Shown piece by piece: positions 24,496 through 32,303 of a stretch of 64,000 bases of DNA. This DNA comes from Halomonas urumqiensis (lineage in GTDB: Bacteria; Pseudomonadota; Gammaproteobacteria; Pseudomonadales; Halomonadaceae). A program made the translations under genes and the position numbers. Position 1 is the first letter of the stretch. Each line of letters starts with the position of its first letter. The notes under the pieces are model-generated. The model was not told the DNA's origin. It saw only the letters and a list, made by a program, of their open reading frames with translations, and ran no database searches. Location of the stretch: the NCBI RefSeq assembly GCF_003028575.1, contig NZ_PYUD01000001.1:1602331-1666330 (forward strand), written 5' to 3'.

Positions 24496-24888
24496 TCAGG
24501 GGCCAAAGGTGACCAAGCGATCACAGCCCAGACCAAGGTCGACAAGCTGGCCAAGTCCGGTCAACTCGAAGGGCGCCTCGACACTGTGGCCCTGCTTGCC
24601 ATGACGTGTGGCTTCGCGCTCATCCATCAGGCCGCGCCTCAGTGCGGCGGCAATGCATACCATCAGCGGAACGCCCTGCTCGGCGTTGAGCCCCACCCAT
24701 CCATCCACCAGATGGGGTTCATCCTGGGGTGGCGCCATCAGTCGCGCCGCATTTTGCACCCCATCATGATAGAAGAACACCCCCTCCAGCCGATGCCCCC
24801 TGGCAAGCACTGCCCTGGCAAAGCGCAAGGCGGAGTGCGCAGCCTGGGCACTATAAGGCCCACCCAGCAACAGAATGGCATAACGCAT
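24496..24888 (-). CDS. tusD: Sulfurtransferase complex subunit TusD (DsrE)
   Basis: 130 residues. N-terminal MRYAILLLGGPYSAQAAHSA and FFYHDGVQNA are characteristic of TusD; the active-site cysteine is in GVPLMVCIAAALRRG. It receives sulfur from TusA and passes it to TusE. First gene of the tusDCB-tusE operon. ATG 24888 has GGGAGG about ten bases upstream. Confidence 0.92.
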   Translation of the reverse strand: MRYAILLLGGPYSAQAAHSALRFARAVLARGHRLEGVFFYHDGVQNAARLMAPPQDEPHLVDGWVGLNAEQGVPLMVCIAAALRRGLMDEREATRHGKQGHSVEAPFELTGLGQLVDLGLGCDRLVTFGP

Positions 24889-24914
24889 GATGGTGCAACC
24901 TCCCAAAACAAGTT

Positions 24915-24934
24915 GGCCCCGCCGAGGCGGGGCC
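24915..24934 (-). terminator. Terminator-like hairpin after yccA
   Basis: GGCCCCGCC and GGCGGGGCC form a 9-bp GC-only stem with a very short loop. On the yccA strand it is followed by AACTTGTTTTGG. It lies between yccA and tusD and probably ends yccA transcription. Confidence 0.6.
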
Positions 24935-24955
24935 AGCTACTGCCAACGGCGAGTG

Positions 24956-25624
24956 TCAGTCGCTACTCATGATACCCAGCAGCGACAGCAGGCTGATGAA
25001 GAGGTTATAGATAGAGACGTAAAGGGTAATGGTGGCGAGGATGTAGTTGGTCTCACCGGCCCGGTGCACGATCTCGCTGGTCTGGTAGAGAATCGCCGCC
25101 GAAGCGAACAGCACGAAGCCTGCGGATACCACCAGCATCAGTGCGGGAATCTGGAAGACCAGCCCGGCCACCATGGCCAGAATCAGCACGATGGCCCCGG
25201 CCATGAGGAAGTTGCCGAGGAAGCTGAAATCCTTCTTGGAGATCAACGCCACCGCTGACAGGCCGACGAAGGTCAGGCCGGTCATTGCCAGCGCGTTCAT
25301 GATCAGCGCGGCCCCGTTGGGAAGTGCCAGGTAGGCGCTGAGAATCGGCCCCAGGGTGAACCCCATGAAACCAGTGAAGGCGAAGGTGGCTAAAAGCCCC
25401 ATCGCCGAGTTGGCGGTCTTGTGCACCAGAAACATCAGGCCGTAGGCACCGATGAAGAATACCAGGATATTCATCCTCTCGATGCCCATCGCCATGGCGC
25501 CACCCGCGGTCACGGCGGAAAACAGCAATGTCATGGCCAACAGACCGTAGGTGTTGCGCAGCACCTTATTGGTGCTCACCGCCTGTTCTTGCTGACGGGT
25601 CAACTGAGTGTCTTGGTAAGCCAT
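24956..25624 (-). CDS. yccA: Bax inhibitor-1/YccA family inner-membrane protein
   Basis: 222 residues with seven hydrophobic helices and the family features STNKVLRNTYGLLAMTLLFS at the N-terminus and NLFISLLSLLGIMSSD at the C-terminus. YccA binds FtsH and modulates its proteolysis of membrane proteins. GGGAGC precedes the start. Its position beside the tus operon is similar to the arrangement in other gammaproteobacteria. Confidence 0.9.
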   Translation of the reverse strand: MAYQDTQLTRQQEQAVSTNKVLRNTYGLLAMTLLFSAVTAGGAMAMGIERMNILVFFIGAYGLMFLVHKTANSAMGLLATFAFTGFMGFTLGPILSAYLALPNGAALIMNALAMTGLTFVGLSAVALISKKDFSFLGNFLMAGAIVLILAMVAGLVFQIPALMLVVSAGFVLFASAAILYQTSEIVHRAGETNYILATITLYVSIYNLFISLLSLLGIMSSD

Positions 25625-25720
25625 TGATCGAAAGCTCCCTGTGTGAATTATGTACGTCTGGACCTAGCATGCCGACTCGAAGTTCCCGACGCAAGACATT
25701 GTCGAGTCGACTCTCAACGC

Positions 25721-26173
25721 TCATTCCTCCCTAGTGTGGGCCCAAAGCCGGGATATTGCGATACGCTTGGCACCCTCGCATACTTCATCGCCCGCCGCCA
25801 TGAGAGCGGCGTGATCGAGCCACAGCACTTCCTGCGCATCGCTTGCAGCCACGCCACGCCCCGAGCGCCAGTGCAGCTCAAGTATCACCAGCACGAAGTG
25901 AGACAGCAACCGACCACGTTCATCACGCTCGATCATGTCCAGCACCTCGAATACCTCACCTGCCCTGCCGCGGATTCCGGTTTCCTCAGTCAGTTCACGC
26001 TCTACCGCCTCGGCAACGGTTTCGCCTGGCTCGACCTTGCCACCCGGGAACGCCAGTCGACCGGCATTGGGTGGCCTGGCACGGCGCACCATCAGCACCT
26101 TGCCCTGGTGAACCAGCGCCGCCGCCACCGCGGGCATCGGGTGAATCATCGACGCATCGACATCTTCAGGCAT
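25721..26173 (-). CDS. Nudix hydrolase (MutT-like)
   Basis: 150 residues with a complete Nudix box: GGKVEPGETVAEAVEREL continuing into TEETGIRG, matching Gx5Ex7REUxEExGU. The preceding VRRARPPNAGRLAFPGG matches MutT/NUDIX 1 enzymes acting on nucleotide diphosphate derivatives such as ADP-ribose; substrate cannot be fixed. Start is uncertain: GTG 26179, ATG 26173 and ATG 26143 are in frame and none has a good Shine-Dalgarno. A 15-bp tandem duplication lies 20 bp upstream. Confidence 0.88.
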   Translation of the reverse strand: MPEDVDASMIHPMPAVAAALVHQGKVLMVRRARPPNAGRLAFPGGKVEPGETVAEAVERELTEETGIRGRAGEVFEVLDMIERDERGRLLSHFVLVILELHWRSGRGVAASDAQEVLWLDHAALMAAGDEVCEGAKRIAISRLWAHTREE

Positions 26174-26192
26174 GTTCACTACTGACTGCTAA

Positions 26193-26222
26193 CACATTGA
26201 TCCCCTGCACATTGATCCCCTG
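26193..26222 (-). repeat. Two perfect 15-bp tandem repeats upstream of the Nudix gene
   Basis: CACATTGATCCCCTG occurs twice in a row without mismatch. On the Nudix mRNA strand each unit reads CAGGGGATCAATGTG, which resembles a Shine-Dalgarno plus ATG. It lies between the Nudix start and the tRNA-Ser promoter. Confidence 0.9.
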
Positions 26223-26228
26223 CTACTC

Positions 26229-26256
26229 TTGACCCGGCGAGGAAAGCTGGTAATAT
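26229..26256 (+). promoter_or_regulatory. Sigma-70 promoter of tRNA-Ser
   Basis: TTGACC (-35) and TAATAT (-10) are separated by 16 bp. The mature tRNA begins 16 bp after the -10. The stretch just after the -10 (GCCGACCC) is GC-rich, as expected for a stringently controlled stable-RNA promoter. Confidence 0.8.
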
Positions 26257-26271
26257 GCCGACCCGTAAGCC

Positions 26272-26361
26272 GGAGGGATGGCAGAGCGGTTGAATGCACC
26301 GGTCTTGAAAACCGGCAAAGGTGAAAGCCTTTCCAGGGTTCGAATCCCTGTCCCTCCGCCA
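26272..26361 (+). tRNA. tRNA-Ser (anticodon UGA)
   Basis: A 90-base class II tRNA. Acceptor GGAGGGA pairs with TCCCTCC; the anticodon stem is CCGGT/ACCGG with loop CTTGAAA, giving anticodon TGA at 26306-26308; a long variable arm (AAAGGTGAAAGCCTTT) marks tRNA-Ser; the T-arm has GTTCGAATC; CCA is encoded at 26359-26361. It reads UCA and related codons. A terminator follows at 26377. Confidence 0.97.
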
Positions 26362-26376
26362 CTTGAATTCAGAATC

Positions 26377-26398
26377 AAGCGCCTAAAGGCGCTTTTTT
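26377..26398 (+). terminator. Terminator of tRNA-Ser
   Basis: AAGCGCC and GGCGCTT form a 7-bp stem with loop TAAA, followed by a run of T. Sixteen bases after the tRNA CCA end. Confidence 0.93.
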
Positions 26399-26487
26399 CG
26401 TTTCTAGCCAGGGCTTTTCTGCCGGTCCCGATTCTGTCGGCCACGTCTCACGACTCTCACGTCTTCTCCTCTCCAGGTGGCATTCCC

Positions 26488-27030
26488 ATGGCGCAAAAGG
26501 CAACCGTTCACAAGGTCCAGCTCCAGGTCGCCGACATGGATCGCCACTACTACGCGGAGCACTCCTTGACCGTGGCACGCCATCCATCGGAAACCGATGA
26601 GCGGATGATGCTCAGGATACTGGCCTTCGCATACCATGCCGATGACGCCCTGACCTTTGGCCGCGGGGTAAGCAGCGACGATGAACCAGACCTCTGGCAC
26701 AAGGATCTTACCGGCGACATCGAACTGTGGATCCAGCTTGGCCAGCCCGATGAAAAGGCCATCCGGCGAGCCTGCGGCAAGGCTCGCCATGTGATCATCT
26801 ACACCTACAGTGGGCATGGTGCGGCGATATGGTGGCAACAGTGGGGAGACAAGCTGAACCGTATCGATAACCTAAGTGTAGTGAATGTCCCGGTCGCTTC
26901 CGTACAAGCGCTGGCTAAGCTCTCGGCGCGCAACATGACACTCAACGCCACTCTCATGGATGGGACATTGTGGCTTGCCGATGATCACCGTTCGGTGGAT
27001 GTCAGCCTGGAGGTACTCAAGGCAGTTTGA
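26488..27030 (+). CDS. yaeQ: YaeQ family protein
   Basis: 180 residues of the YaeQ family: VHKVQLQVADMDRHYY, HPSETDERMMLRIL, LWHKDLTGDIELWIQLGQPD and YTYSGHGAAIWWQ. The fold resembles PD-(D/E)xK nucleases and conserved acidic residues are retained, but no activity is established; early reports linked YaeQ to antitermination. ATG 26488 follows AGGTGG; the in-frame start at 26278 would begin inside the tRNA and is rejected. Confidence 0.9.
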   Translation: MAQKATVHKVQLQVADMDRHYYAEHSLTVARHPSETDERMMLRILAFAYHADDALTFGRGVSSDDEPDLWHKDLTGDIELWIQLGQPDEKAIRRACGKARHVIIYTYSGHGAAIWWQQWGDKLNRIDNLSVVNVPVASVQALAKLSARNMTLNATLMDGTLWLADDHRSVDVSLEVLKAV

Positions 27031-27158
27031 AATATTGTGACAGCCTAAGGATACAACACGAGGCGCTGTTACTATGCGGCGACTTGGACGGCACAACCGT
27101 CCAGCGGAAACGCCCGGCCACACCGGCCAGGCAACCTCACCCTCACCAGGAGTCTCGA

Positions 27159-27410
27159 ATGGGTATCATTTCGTGGATCGTCTTTGGCCTCATCGCCGGT
27201 ATTCTGGCCAAGCTCATCATGCCGGGCAAGGATGGCGGTGGCTTCATCATCACCACCGTGCTTGGGATCATCGGCGCTGTGGTAGGCGGATGGATCAGCA
27301 CCTTCTTCGGCATGGGCGGTGTTGATGGTTTCAACATCGGCAGTATGGTGGTGGCTGTCGTTGGCGCGCTGGTAGTGCTGTTCATCTATAATCGATTCGT
27401 GCGCAATTGA
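27159..27410 (+). CDS. GlsB/YeaQ/YmgE-family stress-response membrane protein
   Basis: 83 residues, three hydrophobic helices: GIISWIVFGLIAGILAKLIM, the glycine-rich TTVLGIIGAVVGGWISTFFG and VVAVVGALVVLFIYNRFV, with the family linker PGKDGGG. Transglycosylase-associated protein family; often general-stress induced, function unclear. AGGAG precedes the ATG, and a strong terminator follows, so it is probably monocistronic. A small hairpin (GGACGG/CCGTCC, 27087-27103) lies in its leader. Confidence 0.9.
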   Translation: MGIISWIVFGLIAGILAKLIMPGKDGGGFIITTVLGIIGAVVGGWISTFFGMGGVDGFNIGSMVVAVVGALVVLFIYNRFVRN

Positions 27411-27444
27411 CGCCACGCAATAGTGCTATACCAGGTGAACAAAG

Positions 27445-27468
27445 AGCCGGCGGACTGCCGGCTTTTTG
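27445..27468 (+). terminator. Terminator after the GlsB-like gene
   Basis: AGCCGGC and GCCGGCT form a 7-bp stem with a five-base loop followed by TTTTTG. It also sits at the 3' end of the convergent nhaP2 gene. Confidence 0.88.
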
Positions 27469-27488
27469 ATGCTTCATCCCAAGCTCGA

Positions 27489-29195
27489 TCAGTATAGCCT
27501 CAAGCCCACCTTGGTGACCCGGTTGCCCTCCATCTCGCTGACCACCCAGTGTATGCCGTGCCAATCCACGTCGTCACCCACCACGGGATGGCCCCCGACG
27601 CGCAGCGACACGAAGTCCGCGAGGGTCATTTCGCGCTCGCCGGGGCTCAGCGTCAGGCCATAGACATCGGCGATGTCCTGCATCTGGGCCTCTCCATCGA
27701 AGGTAAAGGTGCCGAAGAAGGCCCTCTCCTGCTTGAGCCTGGCGTCGCCATTGAACAGCTTGTTGAGCGCCGGCAGGTCATCGGTACGGCCAATCACACA
27801 GATCACGTCACCCAGTTGCAGCCTGGTACTGCCCTTGGGATGCAACATCGCATGGTCGCGAAACAGCGCGGAGATGAGTGCGCCGGAGGGAAACCGCAAC
27901 AAGCGAATGGCAACATCTTCCAGTTCGTCGTTCTCGACCACATAGACGAACATCTCGTAATCGTTCTCCGGCAGGATGCCGAGCGGCCCGCGGCGGTTGG
28001 GGGTCACGCTTGCCGGTACCTCCACCCGCATCCAGCGCGCCATCCACGGCAGCGTCCCGCCCTGGATCAATAACGACATCAACACTACGGCGAAGGCGAC
28101 GTTGAAATAGAGCGAGGCGTTCTCGACGCCACCTATCACCGGGAAAATCGCCAACACGATGGGTACCGCACCGCGCAAGCCCACCCAGGCAATGAAGCCG
28201 GTTTCACGCCAACGGAACTTGAAGAACGGCTTGATGGAAATCAACACGGCCAAGGGGCGTGCAACGAAGATAAGCGCCAGGGCCACCAGCAGTGCGGGCA
28301 AGGCGAAATCTATCATTTCGCTGGGTGTCACCAGTAGTCCCAGCACCAGGAACAGACCAATCTGACTCAACCACGCCAGGCCATCGTGGACCGGAAGAAT
28401 GAAATTGAGATGGCGCCCAGGCTGGTTGCCGATCATCAGCCCTGCCAGGTAGATAGCAAGAAAACCACTACCGCCGAGTGCGCTGGTCAGACCAAACACA
28501 AAGAACCCCAACGCCAGAGCAAGCAGCGAATAGAGGCCCGGGGCCAGATCGACCCAACGCAACAAGCGTGCACTCAACCACCCCCCACCCAGGCCAATCA
28601 CCAGGCCAAGCCCGAACTGCATGATCAAGAACAGCCCGGTTTCAAAGACACCTCCCAGCTCGCCGACCAGCATCTCGACCAGTACCAGGGTCAAGAAGAT
28701 GGCCATCGGATCGTTGGTGCCGGACTCGATCTCAAGCGTCGCGCCCACCCGCTCGTTGAGGTTGACGCCACGTCCGCTGAGCATCGAGAACACCGCCGCC
28801 GCATCCGTGGAGCCAACGATTGCCCCCACCAGCAGCCCCTGTACAAGCGACAGGTCGAAGATCCACATGGCGATCAAACCAACCAGCCCGCTGGTGATGA
28901 ACACACCAAGAGTGGCAAGCGTCAGGGCCGGCTTGAAGCCGACGCGGAAGGTCTTCAAGCGCGTGCGCAGCCCGCCATCAAGCAGAATCATGGCCAACGC
29001 CAGGTGCCCGATGAGAAAGGCCAGTGAATAATCATCGAACTGGATCCCCAGCAAGCCCTCTTCACCGGCCAGCATTCCCAGCCCCAGGAAGATCAGCAGC
29101 AAAGGCACGCCAACCAGCGTCGACAGCCTGCTGGCCAGCACACTCAGTGCAATCAGGAAGCCGCTCAGCAGGAAGAGTGTATTGATCGCGTCCAT
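27489..29195 (-). CDS. nhaP2: K+/H+ (or Na+/H+) antiporter of the NhaP2/CvrA type
   Basis: 568 residues. The first 390 form a CPA1 exchanger with about twelve helices; the ion-binding region reads GSTDAAAVFSMLSGRG followed by ESGTNDPMAIFLT. After it come a TrkA_C-type regulatory domain (around residues 405-490, LLRFPSGALISALFRDH) and a CorC_HlyC-like domain at the C-terminus (VGLRLY end). This architecture is typical of NhaP2/YcgO, which exports K+ under osmotic or alkaline stress. GAGAGG precedes the start. Divergent from the NMT1-type binding protein. Confidence 0.92.
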   Translation of the reverse strand: MDAINTLFLLSGFLIALSVLASRLSTLVGVPLLLIFLGLGMLAGEEGLLGIQFDDYSLAFLIGHLALAMILLDGGLRTRLKTFRVGFKPALTLATLGVFITSGLVGLIAMWIFDLSLVQGLLVGAIVGSTDAAAVFSMLSGRGVNLNERVGATLEIESGTNDPMAIFLTLVLVEMLVGELGGVFETGLFLIMQFGLGLVIGLGGGWLSARLLRWVDLAPGLYSLLALALGFFVFGLTSALGGSGFLAIYLAGLMIGNQPGRHLNFILPVHDGLAWLSQIGLFLVLGLLVTPSEMIDFALPALLVALALIFVARPLAVLISIKPFFKFRWRETGFIAWVGLRGAVPIVLAIFPVIGGVENASLYFNVAFAVVLMSLLIQGGTLPWMARWMRVEVPASVTPNRRGPLGILPENDYEMFVYVVENDELEDVAIRLLRFPSGALISALFRDHAMLHPKGSTRLQLGDVICVIGRTDDLPALNKLFNGDARLKQERAFFGTFTFDGEAQMQDIADVYGLTLSPGEREMTLADFVSLRVGGHPVVGDDVDWHGIHWVVSEMEGNRVTKVGLRLY

Positions 29196-29361
29196 GTCAT
29201 CCTCTCGGCGGGCCAGACGTGGATTATCGCATGGCGCTCCCGTTCCCGCGACGGCGCCTTGTCAAGACGCCGACTGGCCAGCTTCGAGTCAAGGCAGGTA
29301 AACTGCCTGGTCGCCGGATTGTCCGCATCGGCGATAGATGAGCTTGCCGCCGGAGTGCCCC

Positions 29362-30600
29362 ATGTCCATTGTTGCCAGTCGCCTGCCCTACCAGGGAGCC
29401 GTGATTTATTGGCTGGCGTTTGTCGCGTTGCTTGCGCCCTCGCTTGCGTGGGCCGACAACGAGCCACTCGAGGCGCCGCCAATGGTCGAGCCGACCAAGC
29501 AATATGCGCCTCTCGGCACCGAGGTGATGGTGCCCTTTATGGACTCACAGTTACTCGAAGTGTTCGAACTGTCTCAGACCGTGGAAGACCCGCTTACCTC
29601 AACAAGGCCTAGCGAACAAGAGGATCCATCTGGTGCTGTGGACGCCTCCGAACCCGCGCCCGACGTACCGTCGGTTAGCGTCACGCCACCCGCCCCCCTG
29701 CCACCACCGCCAGCGACACGGCTCGAGGTCATGCTCGACTGGTATCCAGGCCCGCAACATGCCGCGCTGCTGCTGGCTCGCGGCAGCGAGGCACTGGAAA
29801 GGTACGGTCTGGAACTGACGCTGACCACACCCGCCGACCCCAATGTGCCCCTCACGCTGCTATCCGCCGGACGCGTCGACCTTGCCTTGACCCGTCAGCC
29901 ACTGCTGCACCTTCTTGTCGATCGCGGGCAGCCGTTGGTTCGGGTGGCTACCCTGGTGGGCACACCGCTTTCGGGACTGCTGTTGAGCAACGAGAATGGC
30001 CTGCTATCCATTGCGCAGATGGCAGGCAAACGTATTGGTTACGCTGATGAAGACAGCCGCGATATCCTGCTCGCCGAAATGCTAGAGCCCCATGGAATAT
30101 CACTCGAGGACATCACCCTGCGAGATGTCCACTTCGGTCTCGCAAGCGCCCTGGTCGAGGACAAGGTGGATGGGGTAATCGGCGGCATGCGATTGCAACT
30201 ACCTCGCCAGGTCAACGATCAGGGCGTTGCCACTCAGTTGCTCAAGGCCGAGGATTTTGGCGTTCCCAGCCATGAGGGGCTGATCCTGGTCACCAATCGC
30301 GACCGGCTCAAAAGCAACCATGAGGCGATAAGGCGCCTGGTCGATACCCTCGAGGAACTGACCGCCTGGATAATCGAGCATCCGGATGCCGCCTGGGAAC
30401 GTCTTGTCGAAGTCGAGCCGGCACTTGATACACCAACCAATCGAGCGACCTGGATGCCCACCTTGCTGCGCTTGAGCACAAGACCCGCCGCCGTGGACCA
30501 TGGGCGTTATGCCGAGTTCGAGGCCTACCTCCTTGACGCGGGGCGTATCACCACGCTCACACCCGTGGAACGGCTAGCCATCGACCCGCGAATGCCATGA
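29362..30600 (+). CDS. Orphan periplasmic NMT1/THI5-like substrate-binding protein with Pro-rich N-terminal extension
   Basis: 412 residues. A signal peptide ends near SLAWADNEP. Residues about 35-115 are low-complexity, rich in Pro, Glu and Ser (for example SVTPPAPLPPPP), with no recognisable fold. The remaining 290 residues resemble the NMT1/SsuA family that binds thiamine precursors, taurine or nitrate: EVMLDWYPGPQHAALLLARG, DLALTRQPLL, GKRIGYADEDSRDILLAEML. No permease or ATPase gene is nearby, and the long disordered linker before the domain is unusual. Start at ATG 29362 with GGAG upstream. Ligand unknown; it could be a scavenging protein for a remote transporter or a sensor input domain partner. 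Confidence 0.8.
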   Translation: MSIVASRLPYQGAVIYWLAFVALLAPSLAWADNEPLEAPPMVEPTKQYAPLGTEVMVPFMDSQLLEVFELSQTVEDPLTSTRPSEQEDPSGAVDASEPAPDVPSVSVTPPAPLPPPPATRLEVMLDWYPGPQHAALLLARGSEALERYGLELTLTTPADPNVPLTLLSAGRVDLALTRQPLLHLLVDRGQPLVRVATLVGTPLSGLLLSNENGLLSIAQMAGKRIGYADEDSRDILLAEMLEPHGISLEDITLRDVHFGLASALVEDKVDGVIGGMRLQLPRQVNDQGVATQLLKAEDFGVPSHEGLILVTNRDRLKSNHEAIRRLVDTLEELTAWIIEHPDAAWERLVEVEPALDTPTNRATWMPTLLRLSTRPAAVDHGRYAEFEAYLLDAGRITTLTPVERLAIDPRMP

Positions 30601-30625
30601 AGACACGTCACGGTCATTCGCGCGG

Positions 30626-31405
30626 CTATACCGCCTGGCGAGCCAGGAAATCGTCCACCGCCTGGCGGAAGGCCTCGGGCTGTTCGGCATGCAGCCAGTG
30701 ACCCGCCTGAAGTGTCACCAGTTCGGCCTCGGGCAGCGCCTGTCGAACGTCCGGCATCCGTTCATCGGACACGTAATGGGAATGCTCGCCACGCAACACC
30801 AGCGTCGGTCCCTGGAATGGCCCATCGCCCGCTGGCAGCCCCATGATCGAATCGTAATCCGCCTGAATTTCGTCCAGCCCAACGCGTAATTCGAGGTTAC
30901 CTTGCTCGCCTCGCACCAGATTGGTGGCCAGAAAAAGCCGAGTCGGTTTTTCGTCGACATGCTCGGCGAGCAATGCATCGGCCTCGCGGCGATTGGCGGG
31001 CCGCCCCTCCTTGACCCTATGCAGCGCAGCAAACACCGCATCGTGGCCATGCCCGTAGGCCACTGGCGCGATGTCAGCAACGATAAGCGATGCGACACGC
31101 TCCGGTGCCAGATTGGCCAGACTGATGACGACCTTGCCACCCATGGAGTGCCCAAGCAGGTGAGCGCGGGGGATATCGAGGCTGTCGAGCAGGCGGATGA
31201 CATCCTCGGCCATATCCGCATACCCCATGCCCTCGACATGGGGAGAACTGCCATGATTGCGAAGGTCCACGGCGATCACGCGATACCGCTGCTGCCATGA
31301 CTTGACGTGGGAGCGCCAGTTATCGGCACTACCGAAAAGCCCGTGAATGACGACCAGTGGCACGCCATCGCCTCCGGTATCGACATGGTGCAATTCAATG
31401 CTCAT
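30626..31405 (-). CDS. ybfF: Alpha/beta hydrolase, YbfF-type esterase
   Basis: 259 residues of the alpha/beta hydrolase fold. The oxyanion region is VVIHGLFGSADNWRSH, the nucleophile elbow GHSMGGK contains the catalytic Ser, and the catalytic His is in AGHWLHAEQPEAF. Close to E. coli YbfF, which hydrolyses short acyl esters including acyl-CoA and palmitoyl-CoA. ATG 31405 has AGGAG upstream. Same strand as yhhQ, 36 bp downstream of its stop, possibly co-transcribed. Confidence 0.88.
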   Translation of the reverse strand: MSIELHHVDTGGDGVPLVVIHGLFGSADNWRSHVKSWQQRYRVIAVDLRNHGSSPHVEGMGYADMAEDVIRLLDSLDIPRAHLLGHSMGGKVVISLANLAPERVASLIVADIAPVAYGHGHDAVFAALHRVKEGRPANRREADALLAEHVDEKPTRLFLATNLVRGEQGNLELRVGLDEIQADYDSIMGLPAGDGPFQGPTLVLRGEHSHYVSDERMPDVRQALPEAELVTLQAGHWLHAEQPEAFRQAVDDFLARQAV

Positions 31406-31440
31406 GGCACTCCTCATTACACTCTCCAGTGCGGATGAAT

Positions 31441-32124
31441 TCAGTAGCGCGCCTTGGCCAGCTCAGGCGACACGTCCTCGCTGCCGGTGACGGCCACCAG
31501 CCGGCGGCTAAGCCACATCAGCAGCACACCATATAGCGGCAGGAAGAACAGCAGACTGATCCCCAGCTTGATCACGTAGTCGACCCAGGCGATCTCCAGC
31601 CAGTTGGCCGCCATGAAAGGGTCAGGGCTCTGATAAAAGGCAATCGAGAAGAACGCGAACGTGTCGGCAAGGTTGCCAAGCACCGTGGACAACGCCGGTG
31701 CAACCCACCAGGCACGCAGTCGGCGAAGACGGTCGAAGACACTGACATCGAGCAACTGGCCGATCGCATAGGCCATGAAGCTCGCCAGGGCGATGCGAGC
31801 CACGAACAGGTTCCACTCGCCAAGGGCATCCAGGCCTGCGAAGGCGCCACGAGGGAAGATCACCGACACAACGTAGGAGATGACCAGCGCCGGGAACATG
31901 ACCCGCATCACGATGGCTCTCGCCGGCTCCTTGCCGAACAGCCTGACAGTCAGGTCGGTGGCAAGAAAGATGAAAGGAAAGCTGAACGCCCCCCAGGTGG
32001 TATGAAACCCGAACAGAGTGAAGGGCAACTGGACCAGGTAGTTGCTGGCGGCGATTACCAGGATATGGAACGCCACCAGCAGAGCCAGGCAGCGACGACG
32101 CTGAATGTCGGAAAGCACAAACAT
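31441..32124 (-). CDS. yhhQ: Queuosine precursor (preQ0/preQ1) transporter YhhQ
   Basis: 227 residues, about six transmembrane helices, with family motifs SNYLVQLPF, GAFSFPFIFLATDLTVRLFG and ALSTVLGNLADTFAFFSIAFY. YhhQ-type carriers take up 7-cyano- or 7-aminomethyl-7-deazaguanine for queuosine modification of tRNA. The leader has a compact G/C hairpin region ending in seven A residues and GG, resembling a preQ1-I riboswitch, which fits this gene's substrate. The ATG follows AAAAGGTG. Confidence 0.9.
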   Translation of the reverse strand: MFVLSDIQRRRCLALLVAFHILVIAASNYLVQLPFTLFGFHTTWGAFSFPFIFLATDLTVRLFGKEPARAIVMRVMFPALVISYVVSVIFPRGAFAGLDALGEWNLFVARIALASFMAYAIGQLLDVSVFDRLRRLRAWWVAPALSTVLGNLADTFAFFSIAFYQSPDPFMAANWLEIAWVDYVIKLGISLLFFLPLYGVLLMWLSRRLVAVTGSEDVSPELAKARY

Positions 32125-32131
32125 CGATACA

Positions 32132-32164
32132 CCTTTTTTTCGTGGAGGGGTGAGGGAACCCTCA
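32132..32164 (-). promoter_or_regulatory. Candidate preQ1-I-type riboswitch in the yhhQ leader
   Basis: On the mRNA strand the segments are GAGGG, loop UUCCCUCA, then CC, then CCUC, then CACG followed by seven A and GG of the Shine-Dalgarno. This order matches the minimal preQ1-I class: P1 stem, pyrimidine-rich L1 with the ligand-pairing C, A-rich L3 tail, and P2 pairing of L1 cytosines with the GG at the ribosome binding site. An alternative hairpin (GAGGG/CCCUC) could be the competing state. The conserved C after the A tract is not seen. A separate GC hairpin (CACCCC/GGGGTG) lies upstream at 32176-32191. Identified by eye, not by covariance model. Confidence 0.5.
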
Positions 32165-32303
32165 TTGACTTATGCCACCCCGGGCGGGGTGAATTGGCCG
32201 AACAGTATACGGATTTGACGCTGTACTGACCATGCGCCAACACAGGATGGCGTCACGACAAGGGAGTGCCGCGACCAGGAAAGACCCGGCACCACCCTTT
32301 ACC

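Noticed and set aside
26278..26487. YaeQ start inside tRNA-Ser
   Set aside because: The frame is open by chance through the tRNA and its terminator; ATG 26488 gives the normal family length.
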